64,000 bases of DNA from Mycolicibacterium fluoranthenivorans (GCF_011758805.1 NZ_JAANOW010000001.1:3224001-3288000); one strand, 5' to 3'. Positions 47,957-62,700 are shown, counted from the stretch's first letter. Notes: generated by a model not told the origin, from the sequence alone. Translations and numbers: made by a program.

Positions 47957-48942
47957 GAGGTCAGGGCTCCTCGGGTTGCAGGGATGGCGGACTGGCGGTG
48001 TTGTTCGGCCCAATGCCGGACCGGTTCCCACTGCGGGTCATGGCGGTGCTCGTCGAGCAGATCGGCGATATCGGCGGGACGGGGCGCGCTGCGGGCGCCA
48101 CCGGCGCCGCGCACCGAACAGGTGGCGCTGATGCTGGCCAGCCGCAGCCGCTGGGGGATTTCCCAGTCCCATGCGGTGGCGGCCATGAACGCGGCGGTGA
48201 AGGCATCTCCGGCCCCGGTGGGGTCCACCGCGCGGACTGCGATGGCGGGTACGCGCAGCCGGCTCGGTCCCTGCGCCGCCATCGCCCCGCCCGGCCCCAG
48301 CGTGATGACCGCCAGATCGACGCGCTCGGCAAGGATGTCCAATGCCGCATCGGCGGTCTGCGTGCGGGTGTAGCCGAGCGCCTCGATCTCGTTGACGATG
48401 AGGACGTCCACATTGTCGAGTTGCTCGAGCATGGCCTCCGACCACTGGCCCGACGGGTCCCAGCCGACGCCGCTCACCAGTGTGGTGCCCCGTGCGCGCA
48501 GCCGAGTGGCCTCGGTGTGGACGGGACCGCGGCCCAGACCGACATGGGCGACGCGGACCGGCGTGGAGTCCGGCCAGGACGGAAGGTGCGGGGGCTGCTG
48601 TTCGTAGGTCACGAACGATCGGTCGTGCCCGTCGGTGATCGCCACCGAGATGGGGTTCTGATATCCCTGGTGCTGAACGGCGAAGCGCAGATCCATATTC
48701 GGCTCATCGCGCAGGGTGCGCGCGATGATGCAGCCGATGGGGTCATCACCCAACTCGGTGACCAGTGCGGTGTGTGCGCCGAGTCGGGCGGCCGCGACCG
48801 CGCGGTTGGCGGCCCCGCCGGGCGAGATCGCGAAGCCGTGGGCGTACACCTCGGCTCCGGGGGCCGGTGCCTGAACCCCGGTGAAAACCAGGTCGCTGTA
48901 CACCTGACCCGCGATCAGCACGTCGATTTCACGATCGGTCAC
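47953..48942 (-). CDS. PfkB-family carbohydrate kinase
   Basis: A 329-aa ribokinase-fold kinase. The N-terminal sugar-binding motif GGAANRAVAAARLG is near residue 43, and the C-terminal catalytic motif DPTGAGDAFTAAFMA contains the base Asp. It phosphorylates a sugar after import; candidates include GlcNAc/glucosamine-type or disaccharide substrates because of the neighbouring NagB and GH4. First gene of the transporter operon and divergent from the DeoR gene. Its late Cys (SATCSVRGAGG) sits in the ATP region. Confidence 0.9.
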   Translation of the reverse strand: MTDREIDVLIAGQVYSDLVFTGVQAPAPGAEVYAHGFAISPGGAANRAVAAARLGAHTALVTELGDDPIGCIIARTLRDEPNMDLRFAVQHQGYQNPISVAITDGHDRSFVTYEQQPPHLPSWPDSTPVRVAHVGLGRGPVHTEATRLRARGTTLVSGVGWDPSGQWSEAMLEQLDNVDVLIVNEIEALGYTRTQTADAALDILAERVDLAVITLGPGGAMAAQGPSRLRVPAIAVRAVDPTGAGDAFTAAFMAATAWDWEIPQRLRLASISATCSVRGAGGARSAPRPADIADLLDEHRHDPQWEPVRHWAEQHRQSAIPATRGALTS

Positions 48943-49045
48943 TCGTGGGCACCTCCACAGTTTTGACTGAGTTTGACGTTGTTTGCGCGCTTAGCGTGGC
49001 TGTCTTGCGTGACGATTATGTTGCTTGGATGTCTCTCGCGGGTAA

Positions 49046-49089
49046 TTTCGCTGAAATTTGTCGAAAATCGTTCAAAGTCGCGCAAAGTC
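49046..49089. promoter_or_regulatory. Putative DeoR operator region
   Basis: TTTCG/CGAAA arms (49046-49050, 49062-49066) are followed by direct repeats CAAAGTC at 49073-49079 and 49083-49089, exactly 10 bases apart. The 174-base gap 48943-49116 between the divergent kinase and deoR genes is AT-rich and is the likely shared control region. Repeats at one helical turn suit a DeoR-type regulator. Confidence 0.4.
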
Positions 49090-49116
49090 TGTCATTCAGT
49101 GGGTACGATTCCGGAC

Positions 49117-49893
49117 ATGTTCCTTGCCCGACGCCATGAGCGCATCCTCGCCGCGCTGGCCGGTGGTGGCCAGTCCGTGGTCCAGCTCGCCGAGTCCTTG
49201 GGGGTCAGCGAGTCCACCATCCGTCGCGATCTGGACATCCTGGCCAAGGGGGGACGGCTCGAGCGGCTCTATGGCGGAGCCATGCTGACGCAGGGGAGCC
49301 GGGCCACCATCACCGACTCGGGCGCTGTGGAGGACCCCTTCACCTCTGACAGCCGGGGCGATCTCGAGCTGCGCCAGAAGATGGCGGCCGAGGCCGCTCG
49401 GTTGGTTGCCGACGGGGACGTCGTGGTGCTCGACATCGGGTCGACGACCCAGCTGGTTGCTCGGGAATTGCGGGGACGCCCCGTCACCATCATCACGTCG
49501 AACCTGGCAGTCCTCGACGAAGTTCGCGACGACGACGCCGTCGAACTCGTACTTCTCGGTGGCGTGCTGCGACGCAATCAGCAGTCACTCGTCGGCCCAC
49601 TGGCCGAGCAGGTCATCGGCCAGCTCAGCGCCGACATGATGTTCTTGAGCTGCACCGGCGTTCGCGGTGGCCGGGTGTTGGACAACATGGCTGTCGAGGC
49701 GCCGATCAAACAAGCCCTCATCGCCGCCTCCCAGGCGATCGTCCTGCTGGCCAGCGAACTGAAATTTCCGGGCTCGGGCGCCCTGCGCCTGTGCTCGCTC
49801 GACGACGTCGATGTGCTCATCACGACGGCGGGCACGCCCCAAGACGAACTTGTTCACCGCCGGGAGACCGGCAGAAAGGTCATCGTTGCATGA
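49117..49893 (+). CDS. DeoR-family sugar-metabolism repressor
   Basis: A 258-aa DeoR repressor. The N-terminal helix-turn-helix (residues 3-60: RRHERILAALAGGGQSVVQL, AESLGVSESTIRRDLDILAK) is followed by the sugar-phosphate sensor domain with DIGSTTQLVARELRG. The ATG at 49117 gives the usual family N-terminus; the longer frame to 48973 is not supported. Its end overlaps the GH4 start. It probably represses both the transporter-kinase operon and its own glycosidase-nagB operon until a sugar phosphate accumulates. Confidence 0.92.
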   Translation: MFLARRHERILAALAGGGQSVVQLAESLGVSESTIRRDLDILAKGGRLERLYGGAMLTQGSRATITDSGAVEDPFTSDSRGDLELRQKMAAEAARLVADGDVVVLDIGSTTQLVARELRGRPVTIITSNLAVLDEVRDDDAVELVLLGGVLRRNQQSLVGPLAEQVIGQLSADMMFLSCTGVRGGRVLDNMAVEAPIKQALIAASQAIVLLASELKFPGSGALRLCSLDDVDVLITTAGTPQDELVHRRETGRKVIVA

Positions 49894-51266
49894 AACTCAC
49901 GATCCTCGGTGGAGGCGGATTCCGCACCCCGTATGTGTGGCAAGCCCTGATCCGCGACGAGGGGTCGCCGCGGGTTACCGAGGTCGCCCTCTACGACGTC
50001 GACCAGGGTCGGCTGGCCACGATCACCACCATCCTCGAGCAACTCGCCGTCGGGTTCACCGACGTGCCGACCGTGCGGACCTACACCCAACTGGAGCCCG
50101 CGCTGGAAGGTGCGGACTTCGTCTTCGCCGCCATCCGCGTCGGTGGCGTCGAGCAACGCTGCTGTGACGAACATGTTGCGTTGGACCTCAACGTGATTGG
50201 GCAAGAGACGACAGGCCCCGGCGGTATCGCCTATGCGTTGCGCACCGTGCCGGTGATGCTTGATATCGCCCACACGATCCGCAGGGTGGCCCCTGACGCC
50301 TACTTCCTGAACTTCACCAATCCGGCCGGCATCATCACCGAGGCACTGCAGAGCGTGCTGGGGGACCGGGCCCTCGGCATCTGCGATACCCCGTCCGGTT
50401 TGGGCCGCAGGGTCGCCGCAGCGCTGGGCTACGACCACACCCGCATAGACATGGACTACGTCGGTCTCAACCACCTCGGCTGGATGCGCCGGGTGCTCGT
50501 CGACGGCCGCGACGTGCTGCCGGACCTGCTCGCCGACGAGCAGAGGCTGAACCGGTTGGAGGAGGCGCAGGTCTTCGGGCTCGATTGGATCCGCGCGCTA
50601 CAAGTCATTCCCAACGAGTATCTCTACTACTACTACTTTCACCGTGACGCCGTCCGGCACATCCTCGAATCCCCGCAGACCCGTGGCGATTTCCTCCTGG
50701 AGACCCAGGGCCGGTTCTTCACCGAAGCCGCCGCGCAGCCTGAGCATGCGGCCAAGTTGTGGACCGCCGCGGTCGATGAGCGTGGCGCCAGCTATATGGC
50801 CGAGGCCAAGGGCGGTGTCCAGGGAGCCCCGGCTGTCGAACGGGATCGCGAGACCGACCCGGCGCATCTGGGCTACGCCGGTGTGGCTCTCGGGGTGATG
50901 GCGGCAATCAGCCGCAACGAGCGCCGCACGATGATCCTCAACGTGCGCAACCGTGGCACGATCCAAGGATTGCCCGCCGATGCGGTGGTCGAGGTATCGA
51001 CGATGGTGGACGCCAACGGTGTGCATCCGCTGACGTTGGAGACCCAGCCCGATCTGCATCAGCTCGGTTTGATGCAGCAGGTGAAAGCCGTCGAGCGGCA
51101 GACGATCAGCGCAGCGTTGACCGGATCGAGTACCGACGCCCTCAAAGCGTTCGCACTGCACCCACTGGTCGATTCGGTGAGCGTGGCGCGCGAACTGTTG
51201 TCGCGCTACGTCGATTCCAATCCCGACATCGCGCGGGTGCTGGCCAAGCGGTCGAAGGCGGCGTGA
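49890..51266 (+). CDS. Glycoside hydrolase family 4 (phospho-glycosidase type)
   Basis: A 458-aa GH4 enzyme, which uses NAD+ and Mn2+ to cleave glycosides by oxidation-elimination. The N-terminal Rossmann start is MKLTILGGGGFRTPYVWQAL; VIGQETTGPGGIAYALRTVP and LNFTNPAGIITEAL are diagnostic. Metal ligands are the Cys in GICDTPSG and the His in GLNHLGW. Most GH4 enzymes act on 6-phospho-glycosides made by PTS systems, but here the importer is ABC-type, so the PfkB kinase may provide the phosphate or the enzyme may accept free sugars. ATG overlaps deoR. Confidence 0.9.
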   Translation: MKLTILGGGGFRTPYVWQALIRDEGSPRVTEVALYDVDQGRLATITTILEQLAVGFTDVPTVRTYTQLEPALEGADFVFAAIRVGGVEQRCCDEHVALDLNVIGQETTGPGGIAYALRTVPVMLDIAHTIRRVAPDAYFLNFTNPAGIITEALQSVLGDRALGICDTPSGLGRRVAAALGYDHTRIDMDYVGLNHLGWMRRVLVDGRDVLPDLLADEQRLNRLEEAQVFGLDWIRALQVIPNEYLYYYYFHRDAVRHILESPQTRGDFLLETQGRFFTEAAAQPEHAAKLWTAAVDERGASYMAEAKGGVQGAPAVERDRETDPAHLGYAGVALGVMAAISRNERRTMILNVRNRGTIQGLPADAVVEVSTMVDANGVHPLTLETQPDLHQLGLMQQVKAVERQTISAALTGSSTDALKAFALHPLVDSVSVARELLSRYVDSNPDIARVLAKRSKAA

Positions 51267-52000
51267 CACTGGACATCGAGATCTGCTCCGGTACCGAGGC
51301 GGCGGGGCAACAGGTTGCGGCGCGCATCGCGGCGCTGATTCGCGACAAACCGGACGCGGTGATCGGCGTGGCCACCGGGTCGTCGCCCGAGCCGGTATAC
51401 CGTGCCCTGGCACGGTATACCGACGACGGCCTCGACGCGTCTGGGGTGCGCTGGTTCGCCCTCGATGAGTACATCGGTCTGCCACCTGGCCATCCGCAGT
51501 CGTATCGGGCAGTCCTCGAACGTGTCCTCATCCGACCGCTGGGCCTGCACCCGACGTCGCTGCACGTTCCCGACGGTGGCGCCGCGGATCCCGATGAGGC
51601 CGCCGAGGCCTACGAAGCGGCCATTGCCGTTGCGGGGGTGGATCTGCAGATCTTGGGCATCGGAGAAAACGGACACATCGGCTTCAACGAGCCGGGCACG
51701 CCGTTCTCCGCCACCACGCATCGCGCGACACTCACCGAGTCCACCCGCCGAGCCAACGCACGGTTCTTTCCCTCCACAAACGCCGTTCCCGTTGAATGTC
51801 TGACCCAGGGCCTCGCGACGATCATGCGTGCCGGCCGCATCGAACTCGTCGCCTCCGGCAGCCACAAGGCCGATGCCGTGGCCGCGGCTGTGCGCGGCCC
51901 GGTCACCGAGCAATGCCCGGCCAGCATCCTTCAGCGGCATCCGGATGTCCGGGTCAACCTCGACACCGACGCGGCCGTAGCGGTCTACGAGTCGTCGTAG
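51263..52000 (+). CDS. nagB: Glucosamine-6-phosphate deaminase
   Basis: Converts glucosamine-6-phosphate to fructose-6-phosphate and ammonia; 245 aa, normal length. The phosphate loop is IGVATGSSPEPVYRAL, FALDEYIGL carries the catalytic Asp, and GIGENGHIGFNEPG holds the His and Glu of the active site. The GTG start overlaps the GH4 stop. A deacetylase (nagA) is not present in the window, so the locus may handle free glucosamine or rely on a distant NagA. A 28-base inverted repeat lies within its coding sequence. Confidence 0.93.
   Translation: MTLDIEICSGTEAAGQQVAARIAALIRDKPDAVIGVATGSSPEPVYRALARYTDDGLDASGVRWFALDEYIGLPPGHPQSYRAVLERVLIRPLGLHPTSLHVPDGGAADPDEAAEAYEAAIAVAGVDLQILGIGENGHIGFNEPGTPFSATTHRATLTESTRRANARFFPSTNAVPVECLTQGLATIMRAGRIELVASGSHKADAVAAAVRGPVTEQCPASILQRHPDVRVNLDTDAAVAVYESS
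51394..51421. repeat. 28-base inverted repeat inside nagB
   Basis: GGTATACCGTGCC (51394-51406), CT, then its exact complement (51409-51421). Both arms include the palindrome GGTATACC, spaced 20 bases centre to centre, two helical turns. It encodes VYRALARYT, so it may be coincidence, but it also looks like a two-site operator or a transcript hairpin. Confidence 0.6.
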
Positions 52001-52174
52001 TCGGGGTTGTGTGCCTCGTTTGCATCCTCGTCATCGCGACCCACGCACCATAAGCCCGACCGCGGCGGTGCCGCGGATCGCGTTCGATCCGGACACGAAG
52101 GCACAAAGTCCTCAGTCGCGCCAAGTCAGCTGACGTGCGGTGTCGCTGACCATAAGCTGGGCGTGGGAGCACAT

Positions 52175-53539
52175 ATGGCTGAATTCATGCGCAATAGCGA
52201 CGCGTTCACCTGGGCAATGGAGAGCGATCCACGACTTCGTTCCACTGTTGTGACGGTGTTGACACTGGACAAGACGCCCGACTGGGATGACGTGTGCGAG
52301 CGGTTCGACCGCATCACCCGCAAACTGCCGATGTTCCGGCAACGAGTGGTGGAGTCGCTCGCTCCCGCCCCGCCGCGGTGGGAGAACGCCCCGGATTTCG
52401 ATCTGCGCTTCCATATCCGGCGAGCATCAGCACCCAGTCCTGGTGACCTCGACGGGGTGCTCGAGATGGCCCGCCTGGCCGCGATGGAGGATTTCGACCG
52501 GGCTCGTCCGTTGTGGAGCGTCACGCTGATCGACGGCCTCGACGACGGGGGAGCGGCGATGCTGTGCAAGTTCCACCACAGCCTCACCGACGGTGTCGGA
52601 GGGGTACAGATCGCCATGACCTTATTCGACCTCTCGGAGCTGCCGGAACAGCGCGACCGGTTACTCGCTCCGCCGGCGGTGGCCCCGCAGCCCTGGTTGC
52701 GCGGATACCGCGATGTGCTGGGCTACGACGCGGGACTGGTTGCGACTGCGCTGTCGAGAACAATCACCTCGGCCCCGAAACTCTTCGTCAACAGCATCCG
52801 GCAGCCGCTGGGGACCATCGAGTCAATAACGGCCACAACGGCTTCGATCTACCGGACCGTCCGGCCGGTGAACCGCACCGGGTCCCCGCTGATGAAGAAC
52901 CGGACCCTGGCCCGTCGTCTCGGCGTCTATGACGTGCCGAAGACTCGGTTGCGGCGCGCGGCGCACAGGTGCGGCGGGGCGTTGAACGACGCCTTTGTGG
53001 CAGGCCTGGCCGGCGGGTTGCGGCTGTACCACGAAAGGCACGGTGTCGTAGTCGGCGACCTCCACCTGACCATGCCCATCAACCTGCGCGCCGAGGGTGA
53101 CGAGATGGGCGGCAACCGGATCACGTTGATGCGGTTCGACGTACCGGTCGGCACCGTCGACCCGGCAGAGCGAATCAGCGCCATCAAAGAGCAGACCGCC
53201 AGAATTCGAGGTGAGAGGTCCTTGCCCTACACCGAGTGGATCGCGGGCGTGCTCAACCTGATGCCCCGCTGGTACATCGGCTCGATCCTGCGCCACGTCG
53301 ACTTCCTGGCCAGCGATGTTCCGGGTATCCCGGTTCCGGTGTTCCTCGGTGGGGCCAGCGTGCTACGGCAGTATGCGTTCGGTCCAACTATCGGCTCGGC
53401 GGTCAATGTCACACTGCTGACCTACGTCGACACCTGTGCACTCGGCATCGACGTCGATACCGGCGCGATCCCCGATTTCGACGTCTTCCACGAATGCCTG
53501 GTCCAGGGCTTCGACGAGGTCCTTGCCTGCGGCGACTGA
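52175..53539 (+). CDS. Wax ester synthase / diacylglycerol O-acyltransferase (WS/DGAT)
   Basis: Makes triacylglycerol or wax esters from acyl-CoA; 454 aa, typical for the actinobacterial family. The catalytic HHxxxDG motif is present as FHHSLTDGVGG near residue 140. The C-terminal RHVDFLASDVPGIPVPVFLG and LLTYVDTCALGIDVD are also family features. ATG at 52175 is chosen over upstream in-frame starts. It lies 4 bases from the convergent DHOD-like gene. Storage-lipid synthesis next to a fermentative-type redox operon fits a hypoxia or dormancy theme. Confidence 0.93.
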   Translation: MAEFMRNSDAFTWAMESDPRLRSTVVTVLTLDKTPDWDDVCERFDRITRKLPMFRQRVVESLAPAPPRWENAPDFDLRFHIRRASAPSPGDLDGVLEMARLAAMEDFDRARPLWSVTLIDGLDDGGAAMLCKFHHSLTDGVGGVQIAMTLFDLSELPEQRDRLLAPPAVAPQPWLRGYRDVLGYDAGLVATALSRTITSAPKLFVNSIRQPLGTIESITATTASIYRTVRPVNRTGSPLMKNRTLARRLGVYDVPKTRLRRAAHRCGGALNDAFVAGLAGGLRLYHERHGVVVGDLHLTMPINLRAEGDEMGGNRITLMRFDVPVGTVDPAERISAIKEQTARIRGERSLPYTEWIAGVLNLMPRWYIGSILRHVDFLASDVPGIPVPVFLGGASVLRQYAFGPTIGSAVNVTLLTYVDTCALGIDVDTGAIPDFDVFHECLVQGFDEVLACGD

Positions 53540-53543
53540 CACA

Positions 53544-54553
53544 TCACCACGGCTCGAAGTCACTGCTGTTGGCCCTCCGCAGCGCGCTGACGTAGTCCCC
53601 GCGTTCACGACTGGCCTCGTCGACGCCGATGGGGACGGCGAGCAGCCCACGAAAATCGCCGACAGCACTGTATCCCTTGCGTGTCATCCAATCACGCAAC
53701 CCCTCGAGCAGTTTGGCCGCATATTCCGGGCCGTGGCGCAGCAATGCTGATGCGGTCATCACCACGTCGGCGCCGGCAAGCAGGTACTTGATCAGCTCCG
53801 TCGAGCTCTCGACACCTGTAGTTGCGCCCAGCGAAGCGCCAATCCGACCGTGCAGCAACGTGATCCAAGTCAGAGGCAGGCGAGCTTCCGTTGCGGTAGA
53901 CAACGACATCCCAGACACCACCGCCAAGGTCTCGGGGTCGATGTCAGGTTGCAGGAATCGGTTGAACAGCACCAGCCCGTCGGCACCGGCCAGGTCCAGG
54001 CGCCGGGCCATCTCAGCGGTCGCGCTGAAGTAGGGGCTGAGCTTCACCGCCACCGGCACGCCCACCACGTCCTTGACGCCCGCGAGAATGTCGACGTGGC
54101 GCTGCTCGACGCCGCGGCCGTCGATGTGCGAATCACCTGGCAGATAGTAGATGTTCAATTCGATTGCGGCGGCGCCGCAGTCCTGCATCGAGCGCGCGTA
54201 GCGTGCCCAGCTGCCTGGCGTACACGCGTTGAGGCTGCCGATCACCGGAACCGACACTGCCTGTGCCGTACGTTCGAGCAGGCTCAGGTACTGGCGTGGG
54301 CCGTGGTCCTCGGCGGCTCCAGCCGGAAAGTAGGACAGCGCTTCGGCGAAGCTGTCGGACCCCGCCTCGGCCAGCCGCGCGTTGCGCTCGGCTGTGCGGT
54401 TCAATTGCTCTTCGAACAGCGAATACAGCACCACCGCGCCTACACCCGCGTCGGCGAGACGCCGGACTCCGTCGACTGTCTTCGACAGCGGGGACGCGGA
54501 TGCGACCAGCGGATTGCGCAAGTCCAGGCCGAGGTAGCGAGTCGACAGGTCCA

Positions 54554-54554
<1 letters not shown>
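53544..54554 (-). CDS. Dihydroorotate dehydrogenase-like flavoprotein linked to PFOR
   Basis: A 336-aa TIM-barrel FMN protein of the class 1 DHOD-like group. MDLSTRYLGLDLRNPLVASA is a typical start, and VPVAVKLSPYFSATAEMAR and ESSTELIKYLLAGADVVMTA are core segments. Members coded next to pyruvate:ferredoxin oxidoreductase are thought not to serve pyrimidine synthesis; the reaction is unknown. Its ATG overlaps the PFOR stop by one base (TGATG). Last gene of a five-gene operon. Confidence 0.88.
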
Positions 54555-58131
<3,577 letters not shown>

Positions 58132-58135
<4 letters not shown>

Positions 58136-59763
58136 GTCGGCTCCGGAAACATGTCGATGGCGTGGACGGGGCACTGGTCGGCGCAGATACCGCAGCCCGT
58201 GCACATGGCGTAGTCGAACTGGTAGCGGTGCCCGACCCCGAGTTTGATGACAGCGTTCTCCGGGCACGCGCCCAGGCAGCCATCGCATTCGAAGCAGTTA
58301 CCGCATGACAGGCAACGCCCTGCTTCGTAGACCGCCTCGTCGCCGGACAAGCCGCCGACGACCTCCTCGAAACTTGCGACGCGCTCCGCCGGTTCGAGTT
58401 CGGGTTGCCGGCGCTGTGCGGCGTCGCCGAAGTACCACAGATGCAGCGAATCGTACGTCGCCGTAGGGTGTTTCGCCAGGCGGACGGGCGGCGCGTGATG
58501 CAGCCACGCGTCGATCCGGTGCGCCGCCTTCTTCCCGTGCCCGACAGCCACGGTCACGGTTCGTTCGCTGGGCACCATATCGCCGCCGGCGAACACGCCG
58601 GGACAGCCGGTCATCAGTGATTCCGAGACTCGCACGCTGCCGTCTGCATCGAACTCGACTCCCTGCAGCGTCCGCATGAACGCCGATTCTGTTTCCTGAC
58701 CAAGGGCCATGATCAGGGTGTCGGCAGCCAGCGTCTCGAAGCGTCCGGTCGGTTGTGGGTAACCCGACTCGTCGAGTTCCATGACTTCGACCTGCAATTC
58801 GGGGCCTTCGAAGGCGGTGATGGTCCGAAGCCAGTTGATCCGCACACCCTCGCGTTCGGCGTCCTGAGATTCCTGCTCGTGCGCAGGCATCTGCTCACGG
58901 GTGCGACGGTAGACGATGACGGCGTCGTCGGCACCGAGGCGCCGCGCCACCCGGGCCGCGTCCATCGCGGTGTTTCCGCCGCCGTAGACGGCGACATGTC
59001 GCCCGATCGCCGGCTTGTCACCCGCGGCGACGCTGTGCAGAAACGACACCGCGTCCAGCACGGCGGCCGCGTCGCCGGCCGGTATGTCGACACGTTTGGC
59101 CAGGTGTGCGCCGACCGCGACGAACACCGCGTCAAACCCGCCTTCGTCTCGCTCGGCCGCCAGGTCATCGACTCGATGATTGCTGGTCAGCTGAACGCCC
59201 ATTGCGGCGATCCGGTCAAGCTCGGCATCCAGCACATCGCGGGGAAGTCGATAATTCGGAATGCCGTAGCGCATCATGCCACCGGGCGTGGCGCCCGCAT
59301 CGCGGACCTCGACCTCGTGGCCGAGTCGCGCCAGATGATAGGCGGCGGACAGTCCACTCGGTCCCGCACCGATCACCAGGACTCGCTTGCCGCTGCGGCT
59401 CGGCGGTGGATCGAAACGCCAGCCGCGTTCCCGAGCGAGGTCACCGAGGAACCGTTCCACCGAATGAATCGACACAGCGCTGTCGAGATTTGTTCGGTTG
59501 CATACGGTTTCGCAAGGGTGATAGCACACCCGTCCATGGATTGCGGCGAATGGATTGTCGGCGACGAGCTGTCGCCATGCGGCTTCGTGTCGGCCCGCGG
59601 TGGCGTGCGCCAGCCAGGCCTGAATGTTCTCCCCGGCCGGGCAGCCCGCATTGCAGGGTGGCAACAGATCGACGTAGACGGGCCGATGTTGGCGCACCGG
59701 GCCGCCAAAGGAATGCCCCTGGCTGAGGTCCGCGAGCGGCGTGACGTCATGGGAATCAGTCAT
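58132..59763 (-). CDS. GltD-like NAD(P)H oxidoreductase with C-terminal ferredoxin domain
   Basis: A 543-aa iron-sulfur flavoprotein. The N-terminus carries the GltD-type cluster cysteines (CNAGCPAGENIQAW, VCYHPCETVCNR). FAD (VLVIGAGPSGLSAAYHLARL) and NAD(P)H (VAVYGGGNTAMDAARVARRL) sites follow. Two [4Fe-4S] sets close the protein: CLSCGNCFECDGCLGACP and CTGCGICADQCPVHAID. It lacks glutamate synthase partners and sits between a trehalose-type fusion and PFOR. A ferredoxin:NAD(P)+ oxidoreductase role that recycles ferredoxin from PFOR is the best inference. Overlaps both neighbours (TGATG and ATGA). Confidence 0.92.
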
Positions 59764-62700
59764 CAGCCGGGAAACCGAACGGTAGTTCCGGGCATCAGGC
59801 GAACGACACGGCCGTGGCATTCCACGTCGATCCCGGCGGCGTCGCGTGGATCCACACTGATGATGACGCCCTTTCCGCTGACTCGCAGATGCAGGTGCAG
59901 TCCACGGTAGTGGATCGGTATAGCAAGCACACCAAGTGATTTCGGCCAGTGCGGCGAGAGAATCAGACGGTCGGATCGGGTCTCCAGCCCGGTGAAGCAC
60001 CGCTGCATGAGGTCGACGGTTCCGGCCATAGCGGCCAGATGAATACCCTCGGATGTGGTTCCACCCTGGATGTCGGACACATCGGACTTCAGCGCCTCGG
60101 TGAAGAACTCCATGGCGCGGTCGCGATTGGCCCTGGCCAGCACCCAGGTATGCACGACACCGCTGAGGGTCGAACCGTGCGAGGTGCGGGCCAGGTAGTA
60201 GTCCACCATCTCCGGAACCTGTTCGGGCGAAAGACGATAGCCGAGCCGTGCGAGGAGCTCCCGTAGCTCCGTCGCCGACAGGAGGTAGAGCAGCATCAGC
60301 GCGTCGGCCTGCTTCGATGCCTTGTAGCGGTTGACGTCGTCGTGCTCCGCCTCCAGGATACGGTCCAGTCGTTGGATGTTGCCGTACTGCCGACGGAGAC
60401 GGTCCCAATCCAGTTCCGCGAGCTCGCCGTATCCCTGGAACTGACTGATGACGCCGTCGTGGAACGGGACGAACATCCGGCGGCTGACGTCGGCCCAGTG
60501 CGCCAGTTCGGCACTGTTGAGTCCGAGCTTTTCCAGCAGGTCCAGCCTGTTCGGCAGCGGCAACAGGTCCAGTGCATCGATGGCCCGCATGATCACCCAC
60601 ACCGCCATCACGTTGGTGTAGGCGTTGTTGTCGATACCGTCGTACGGCGCATCGGGATAACCCGAGTGGAACTCGTCGGGCCCGATGACGCCGCGGATGG
60701 CGTATCGGGCAAGCTCGTCGTCGTAGGTCGCCAGGCTGACGAAGAAACGTGCCACCTCGGCCAACAACTCTGCGCCGTAATCGATCAGGTAGGCCAGGTC
60801 TCCGGTGACCTGGTAGAACTTCCAGGCACTGTAGGCGACGGCGATGCCGATGTGGTGCGCACGGGCGCTTGCGTCGGGATTCCAGCGGCCGCTGCGCGGG
60901 TTGAGATGTAGCCGTTGACTCTCCTCGCGTCCGTCACTGCCGGACTGCCATGGGAACATCGCACCCGCGTAGCCGGCGGCCGCGGCGGCATGCCGGGCTT
61001 CCGGCAGCCGCCGGTACCGATAGCTGAGCAGCGAGCGGGTGATCATCGGCAGCCGAAGATTCAGCACCGGGAAGATGAACAGTTCGTCCCAGAAGATGTG
61101 ACCGCGGTATGCCTCACCATGCAATCCGCGGGCCGGCACCCCGGCATCCAGGTCGGACGTGTTGAGCGAAACCGTCTGCAACAAGTGCAGAATATGTAAC
61201 CGTAGGATCCGCAATTCGTCGGTAAAGTCCTCGAATTCGATGGAGAGCCGCTCCCATAGATGCGCCCAGTCGGTCAGATGCCCGTCCAGAATCTCGGCGA
61301 ACCGGCCGAGTCGAGCGAGCAGGCGTTGGGCGTCGACGGCAGGCTCGGATGTGGCGACATCCCGGCCCGTGTAGACGGTCACGATCTTCTCGACCGTGAC
61401 GGCTTCTCCGACCGACAACCGGACCGTGATGTCGTGACCAATCCTGGCAGCCTCGTCGAAGAGCCGATAGGAGGCAGGGACGGGTTCGCCGTCGCGCCAC
61501 ACGGAGGTTCGCGCCGCCATCGCGATGGGGATCCGAGATTGCGTCGTCTCGGTGCAGTGCAGCACCGAATCATGAGAGATCTCGCGGTTGTCTGCCGGGC
61601 CGAGGTGTTGGTTGGCCAGATCTCGGTACCGTTCGACCAGTGAGTTCGTCACGCCGCCGTCCAGTGCGGAGCGTATCTCGACGCTTCCCGACCAGTCCTC
61701 GGCCAGGATCGTGGTCTGCAGCGCGCCGACGTGAGGTAGGTGCATGGCGACGAAGCGTTGTTGCTTGAGCGTGGTCGTCCGGCCGGCATCATCGCGGAAC
61801 CGGACATCCCGGGTCAGCACGGCGCCGCGAAGGTCGAGTGTCTGTTGGTAGGACAGGATCGTGACCTCGTCGAGGTCGAACCAGCTGCCACCGTCGCACC
61901 GGAACGTCAGCGCAAGCCAGTTGGGCAGGTTCACCAGGCTTTCGTTGTCGATCTCGGTGCCGGAGACGTCATCGACGAGGCGGTTGTACACGCCGGCAGC
62001 GTAGGTGCCGGGGTAGTGCACCTGGCCCGCCGTCGACTCCGGCGCGGCGCCCCGGGTGGCGAAGTAGCCGTTTCCCAGCGTGCACAACGCTTCCCGAAGT
62101 TTCTCGGTCTGCGGATCGTATCCGTCGAAGGTGTACTCCCACGACGTGCCCGAGGCCTGGTGCTTGTAGGCCAACCATTTTGATCCACGCTCCAAGAACT
62201 CACGTACCTCCTCGGGACTCTGCAGGCTGAAACGTGCGGCAGTCTTACGATCTCCGTCTTCGTCATGTCTGACGACGATCCCGACTCCGTCGAAGTGCAC
62301 CGCGTCAAAGGCGTCTTCGTCGGTCAGGTCGTCGCCGATGTAGATCGGCAGCAGGGCAACGGCCGGGTCGATGCGATCACGGATCCAGGCCAGCGTGGTG
62401 CCCTTGTCCCAGTCGATATCCGGCCGTAACTCGACGATCTTGCGTCCGCTGGTCACCCGCAGGCCGTCACGATGGCCGATGTGGTGGGTCAGTGCCACGA
62501 TCTCATCGACGTGTTCCGGTGCGACCTCGCGGTAGTGCACCGCGACGGCAAAGCGCTTGTGCTCGACGCGAACACCCGCGATCTTCGCCAGGGTAATGGT
62601 CAATTCGGCTGCGGCGTGCTCCAGCAGGGGGACCGACGTCGCTGCCGCTTCGTTGCAGTGGTACGTGCCGTCCGGTCCGGTCAGCTCGAAGCCGTGGCTG

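Noticed and set aside
46574..48373. Plus-strand 599-aa frame opposite the sugar-binding protein and kinase
   Set aside because: A shadow frame; the minus-strand genes have full domains, signal peptide and overlaps.
52001..52174. A DosR-type box upstream of the wax-ester synthase
   Set aside because: Only a half-site-like AAAGTCC is present; the other half does not fit the consensus at the right spacing, so no box is claimed.
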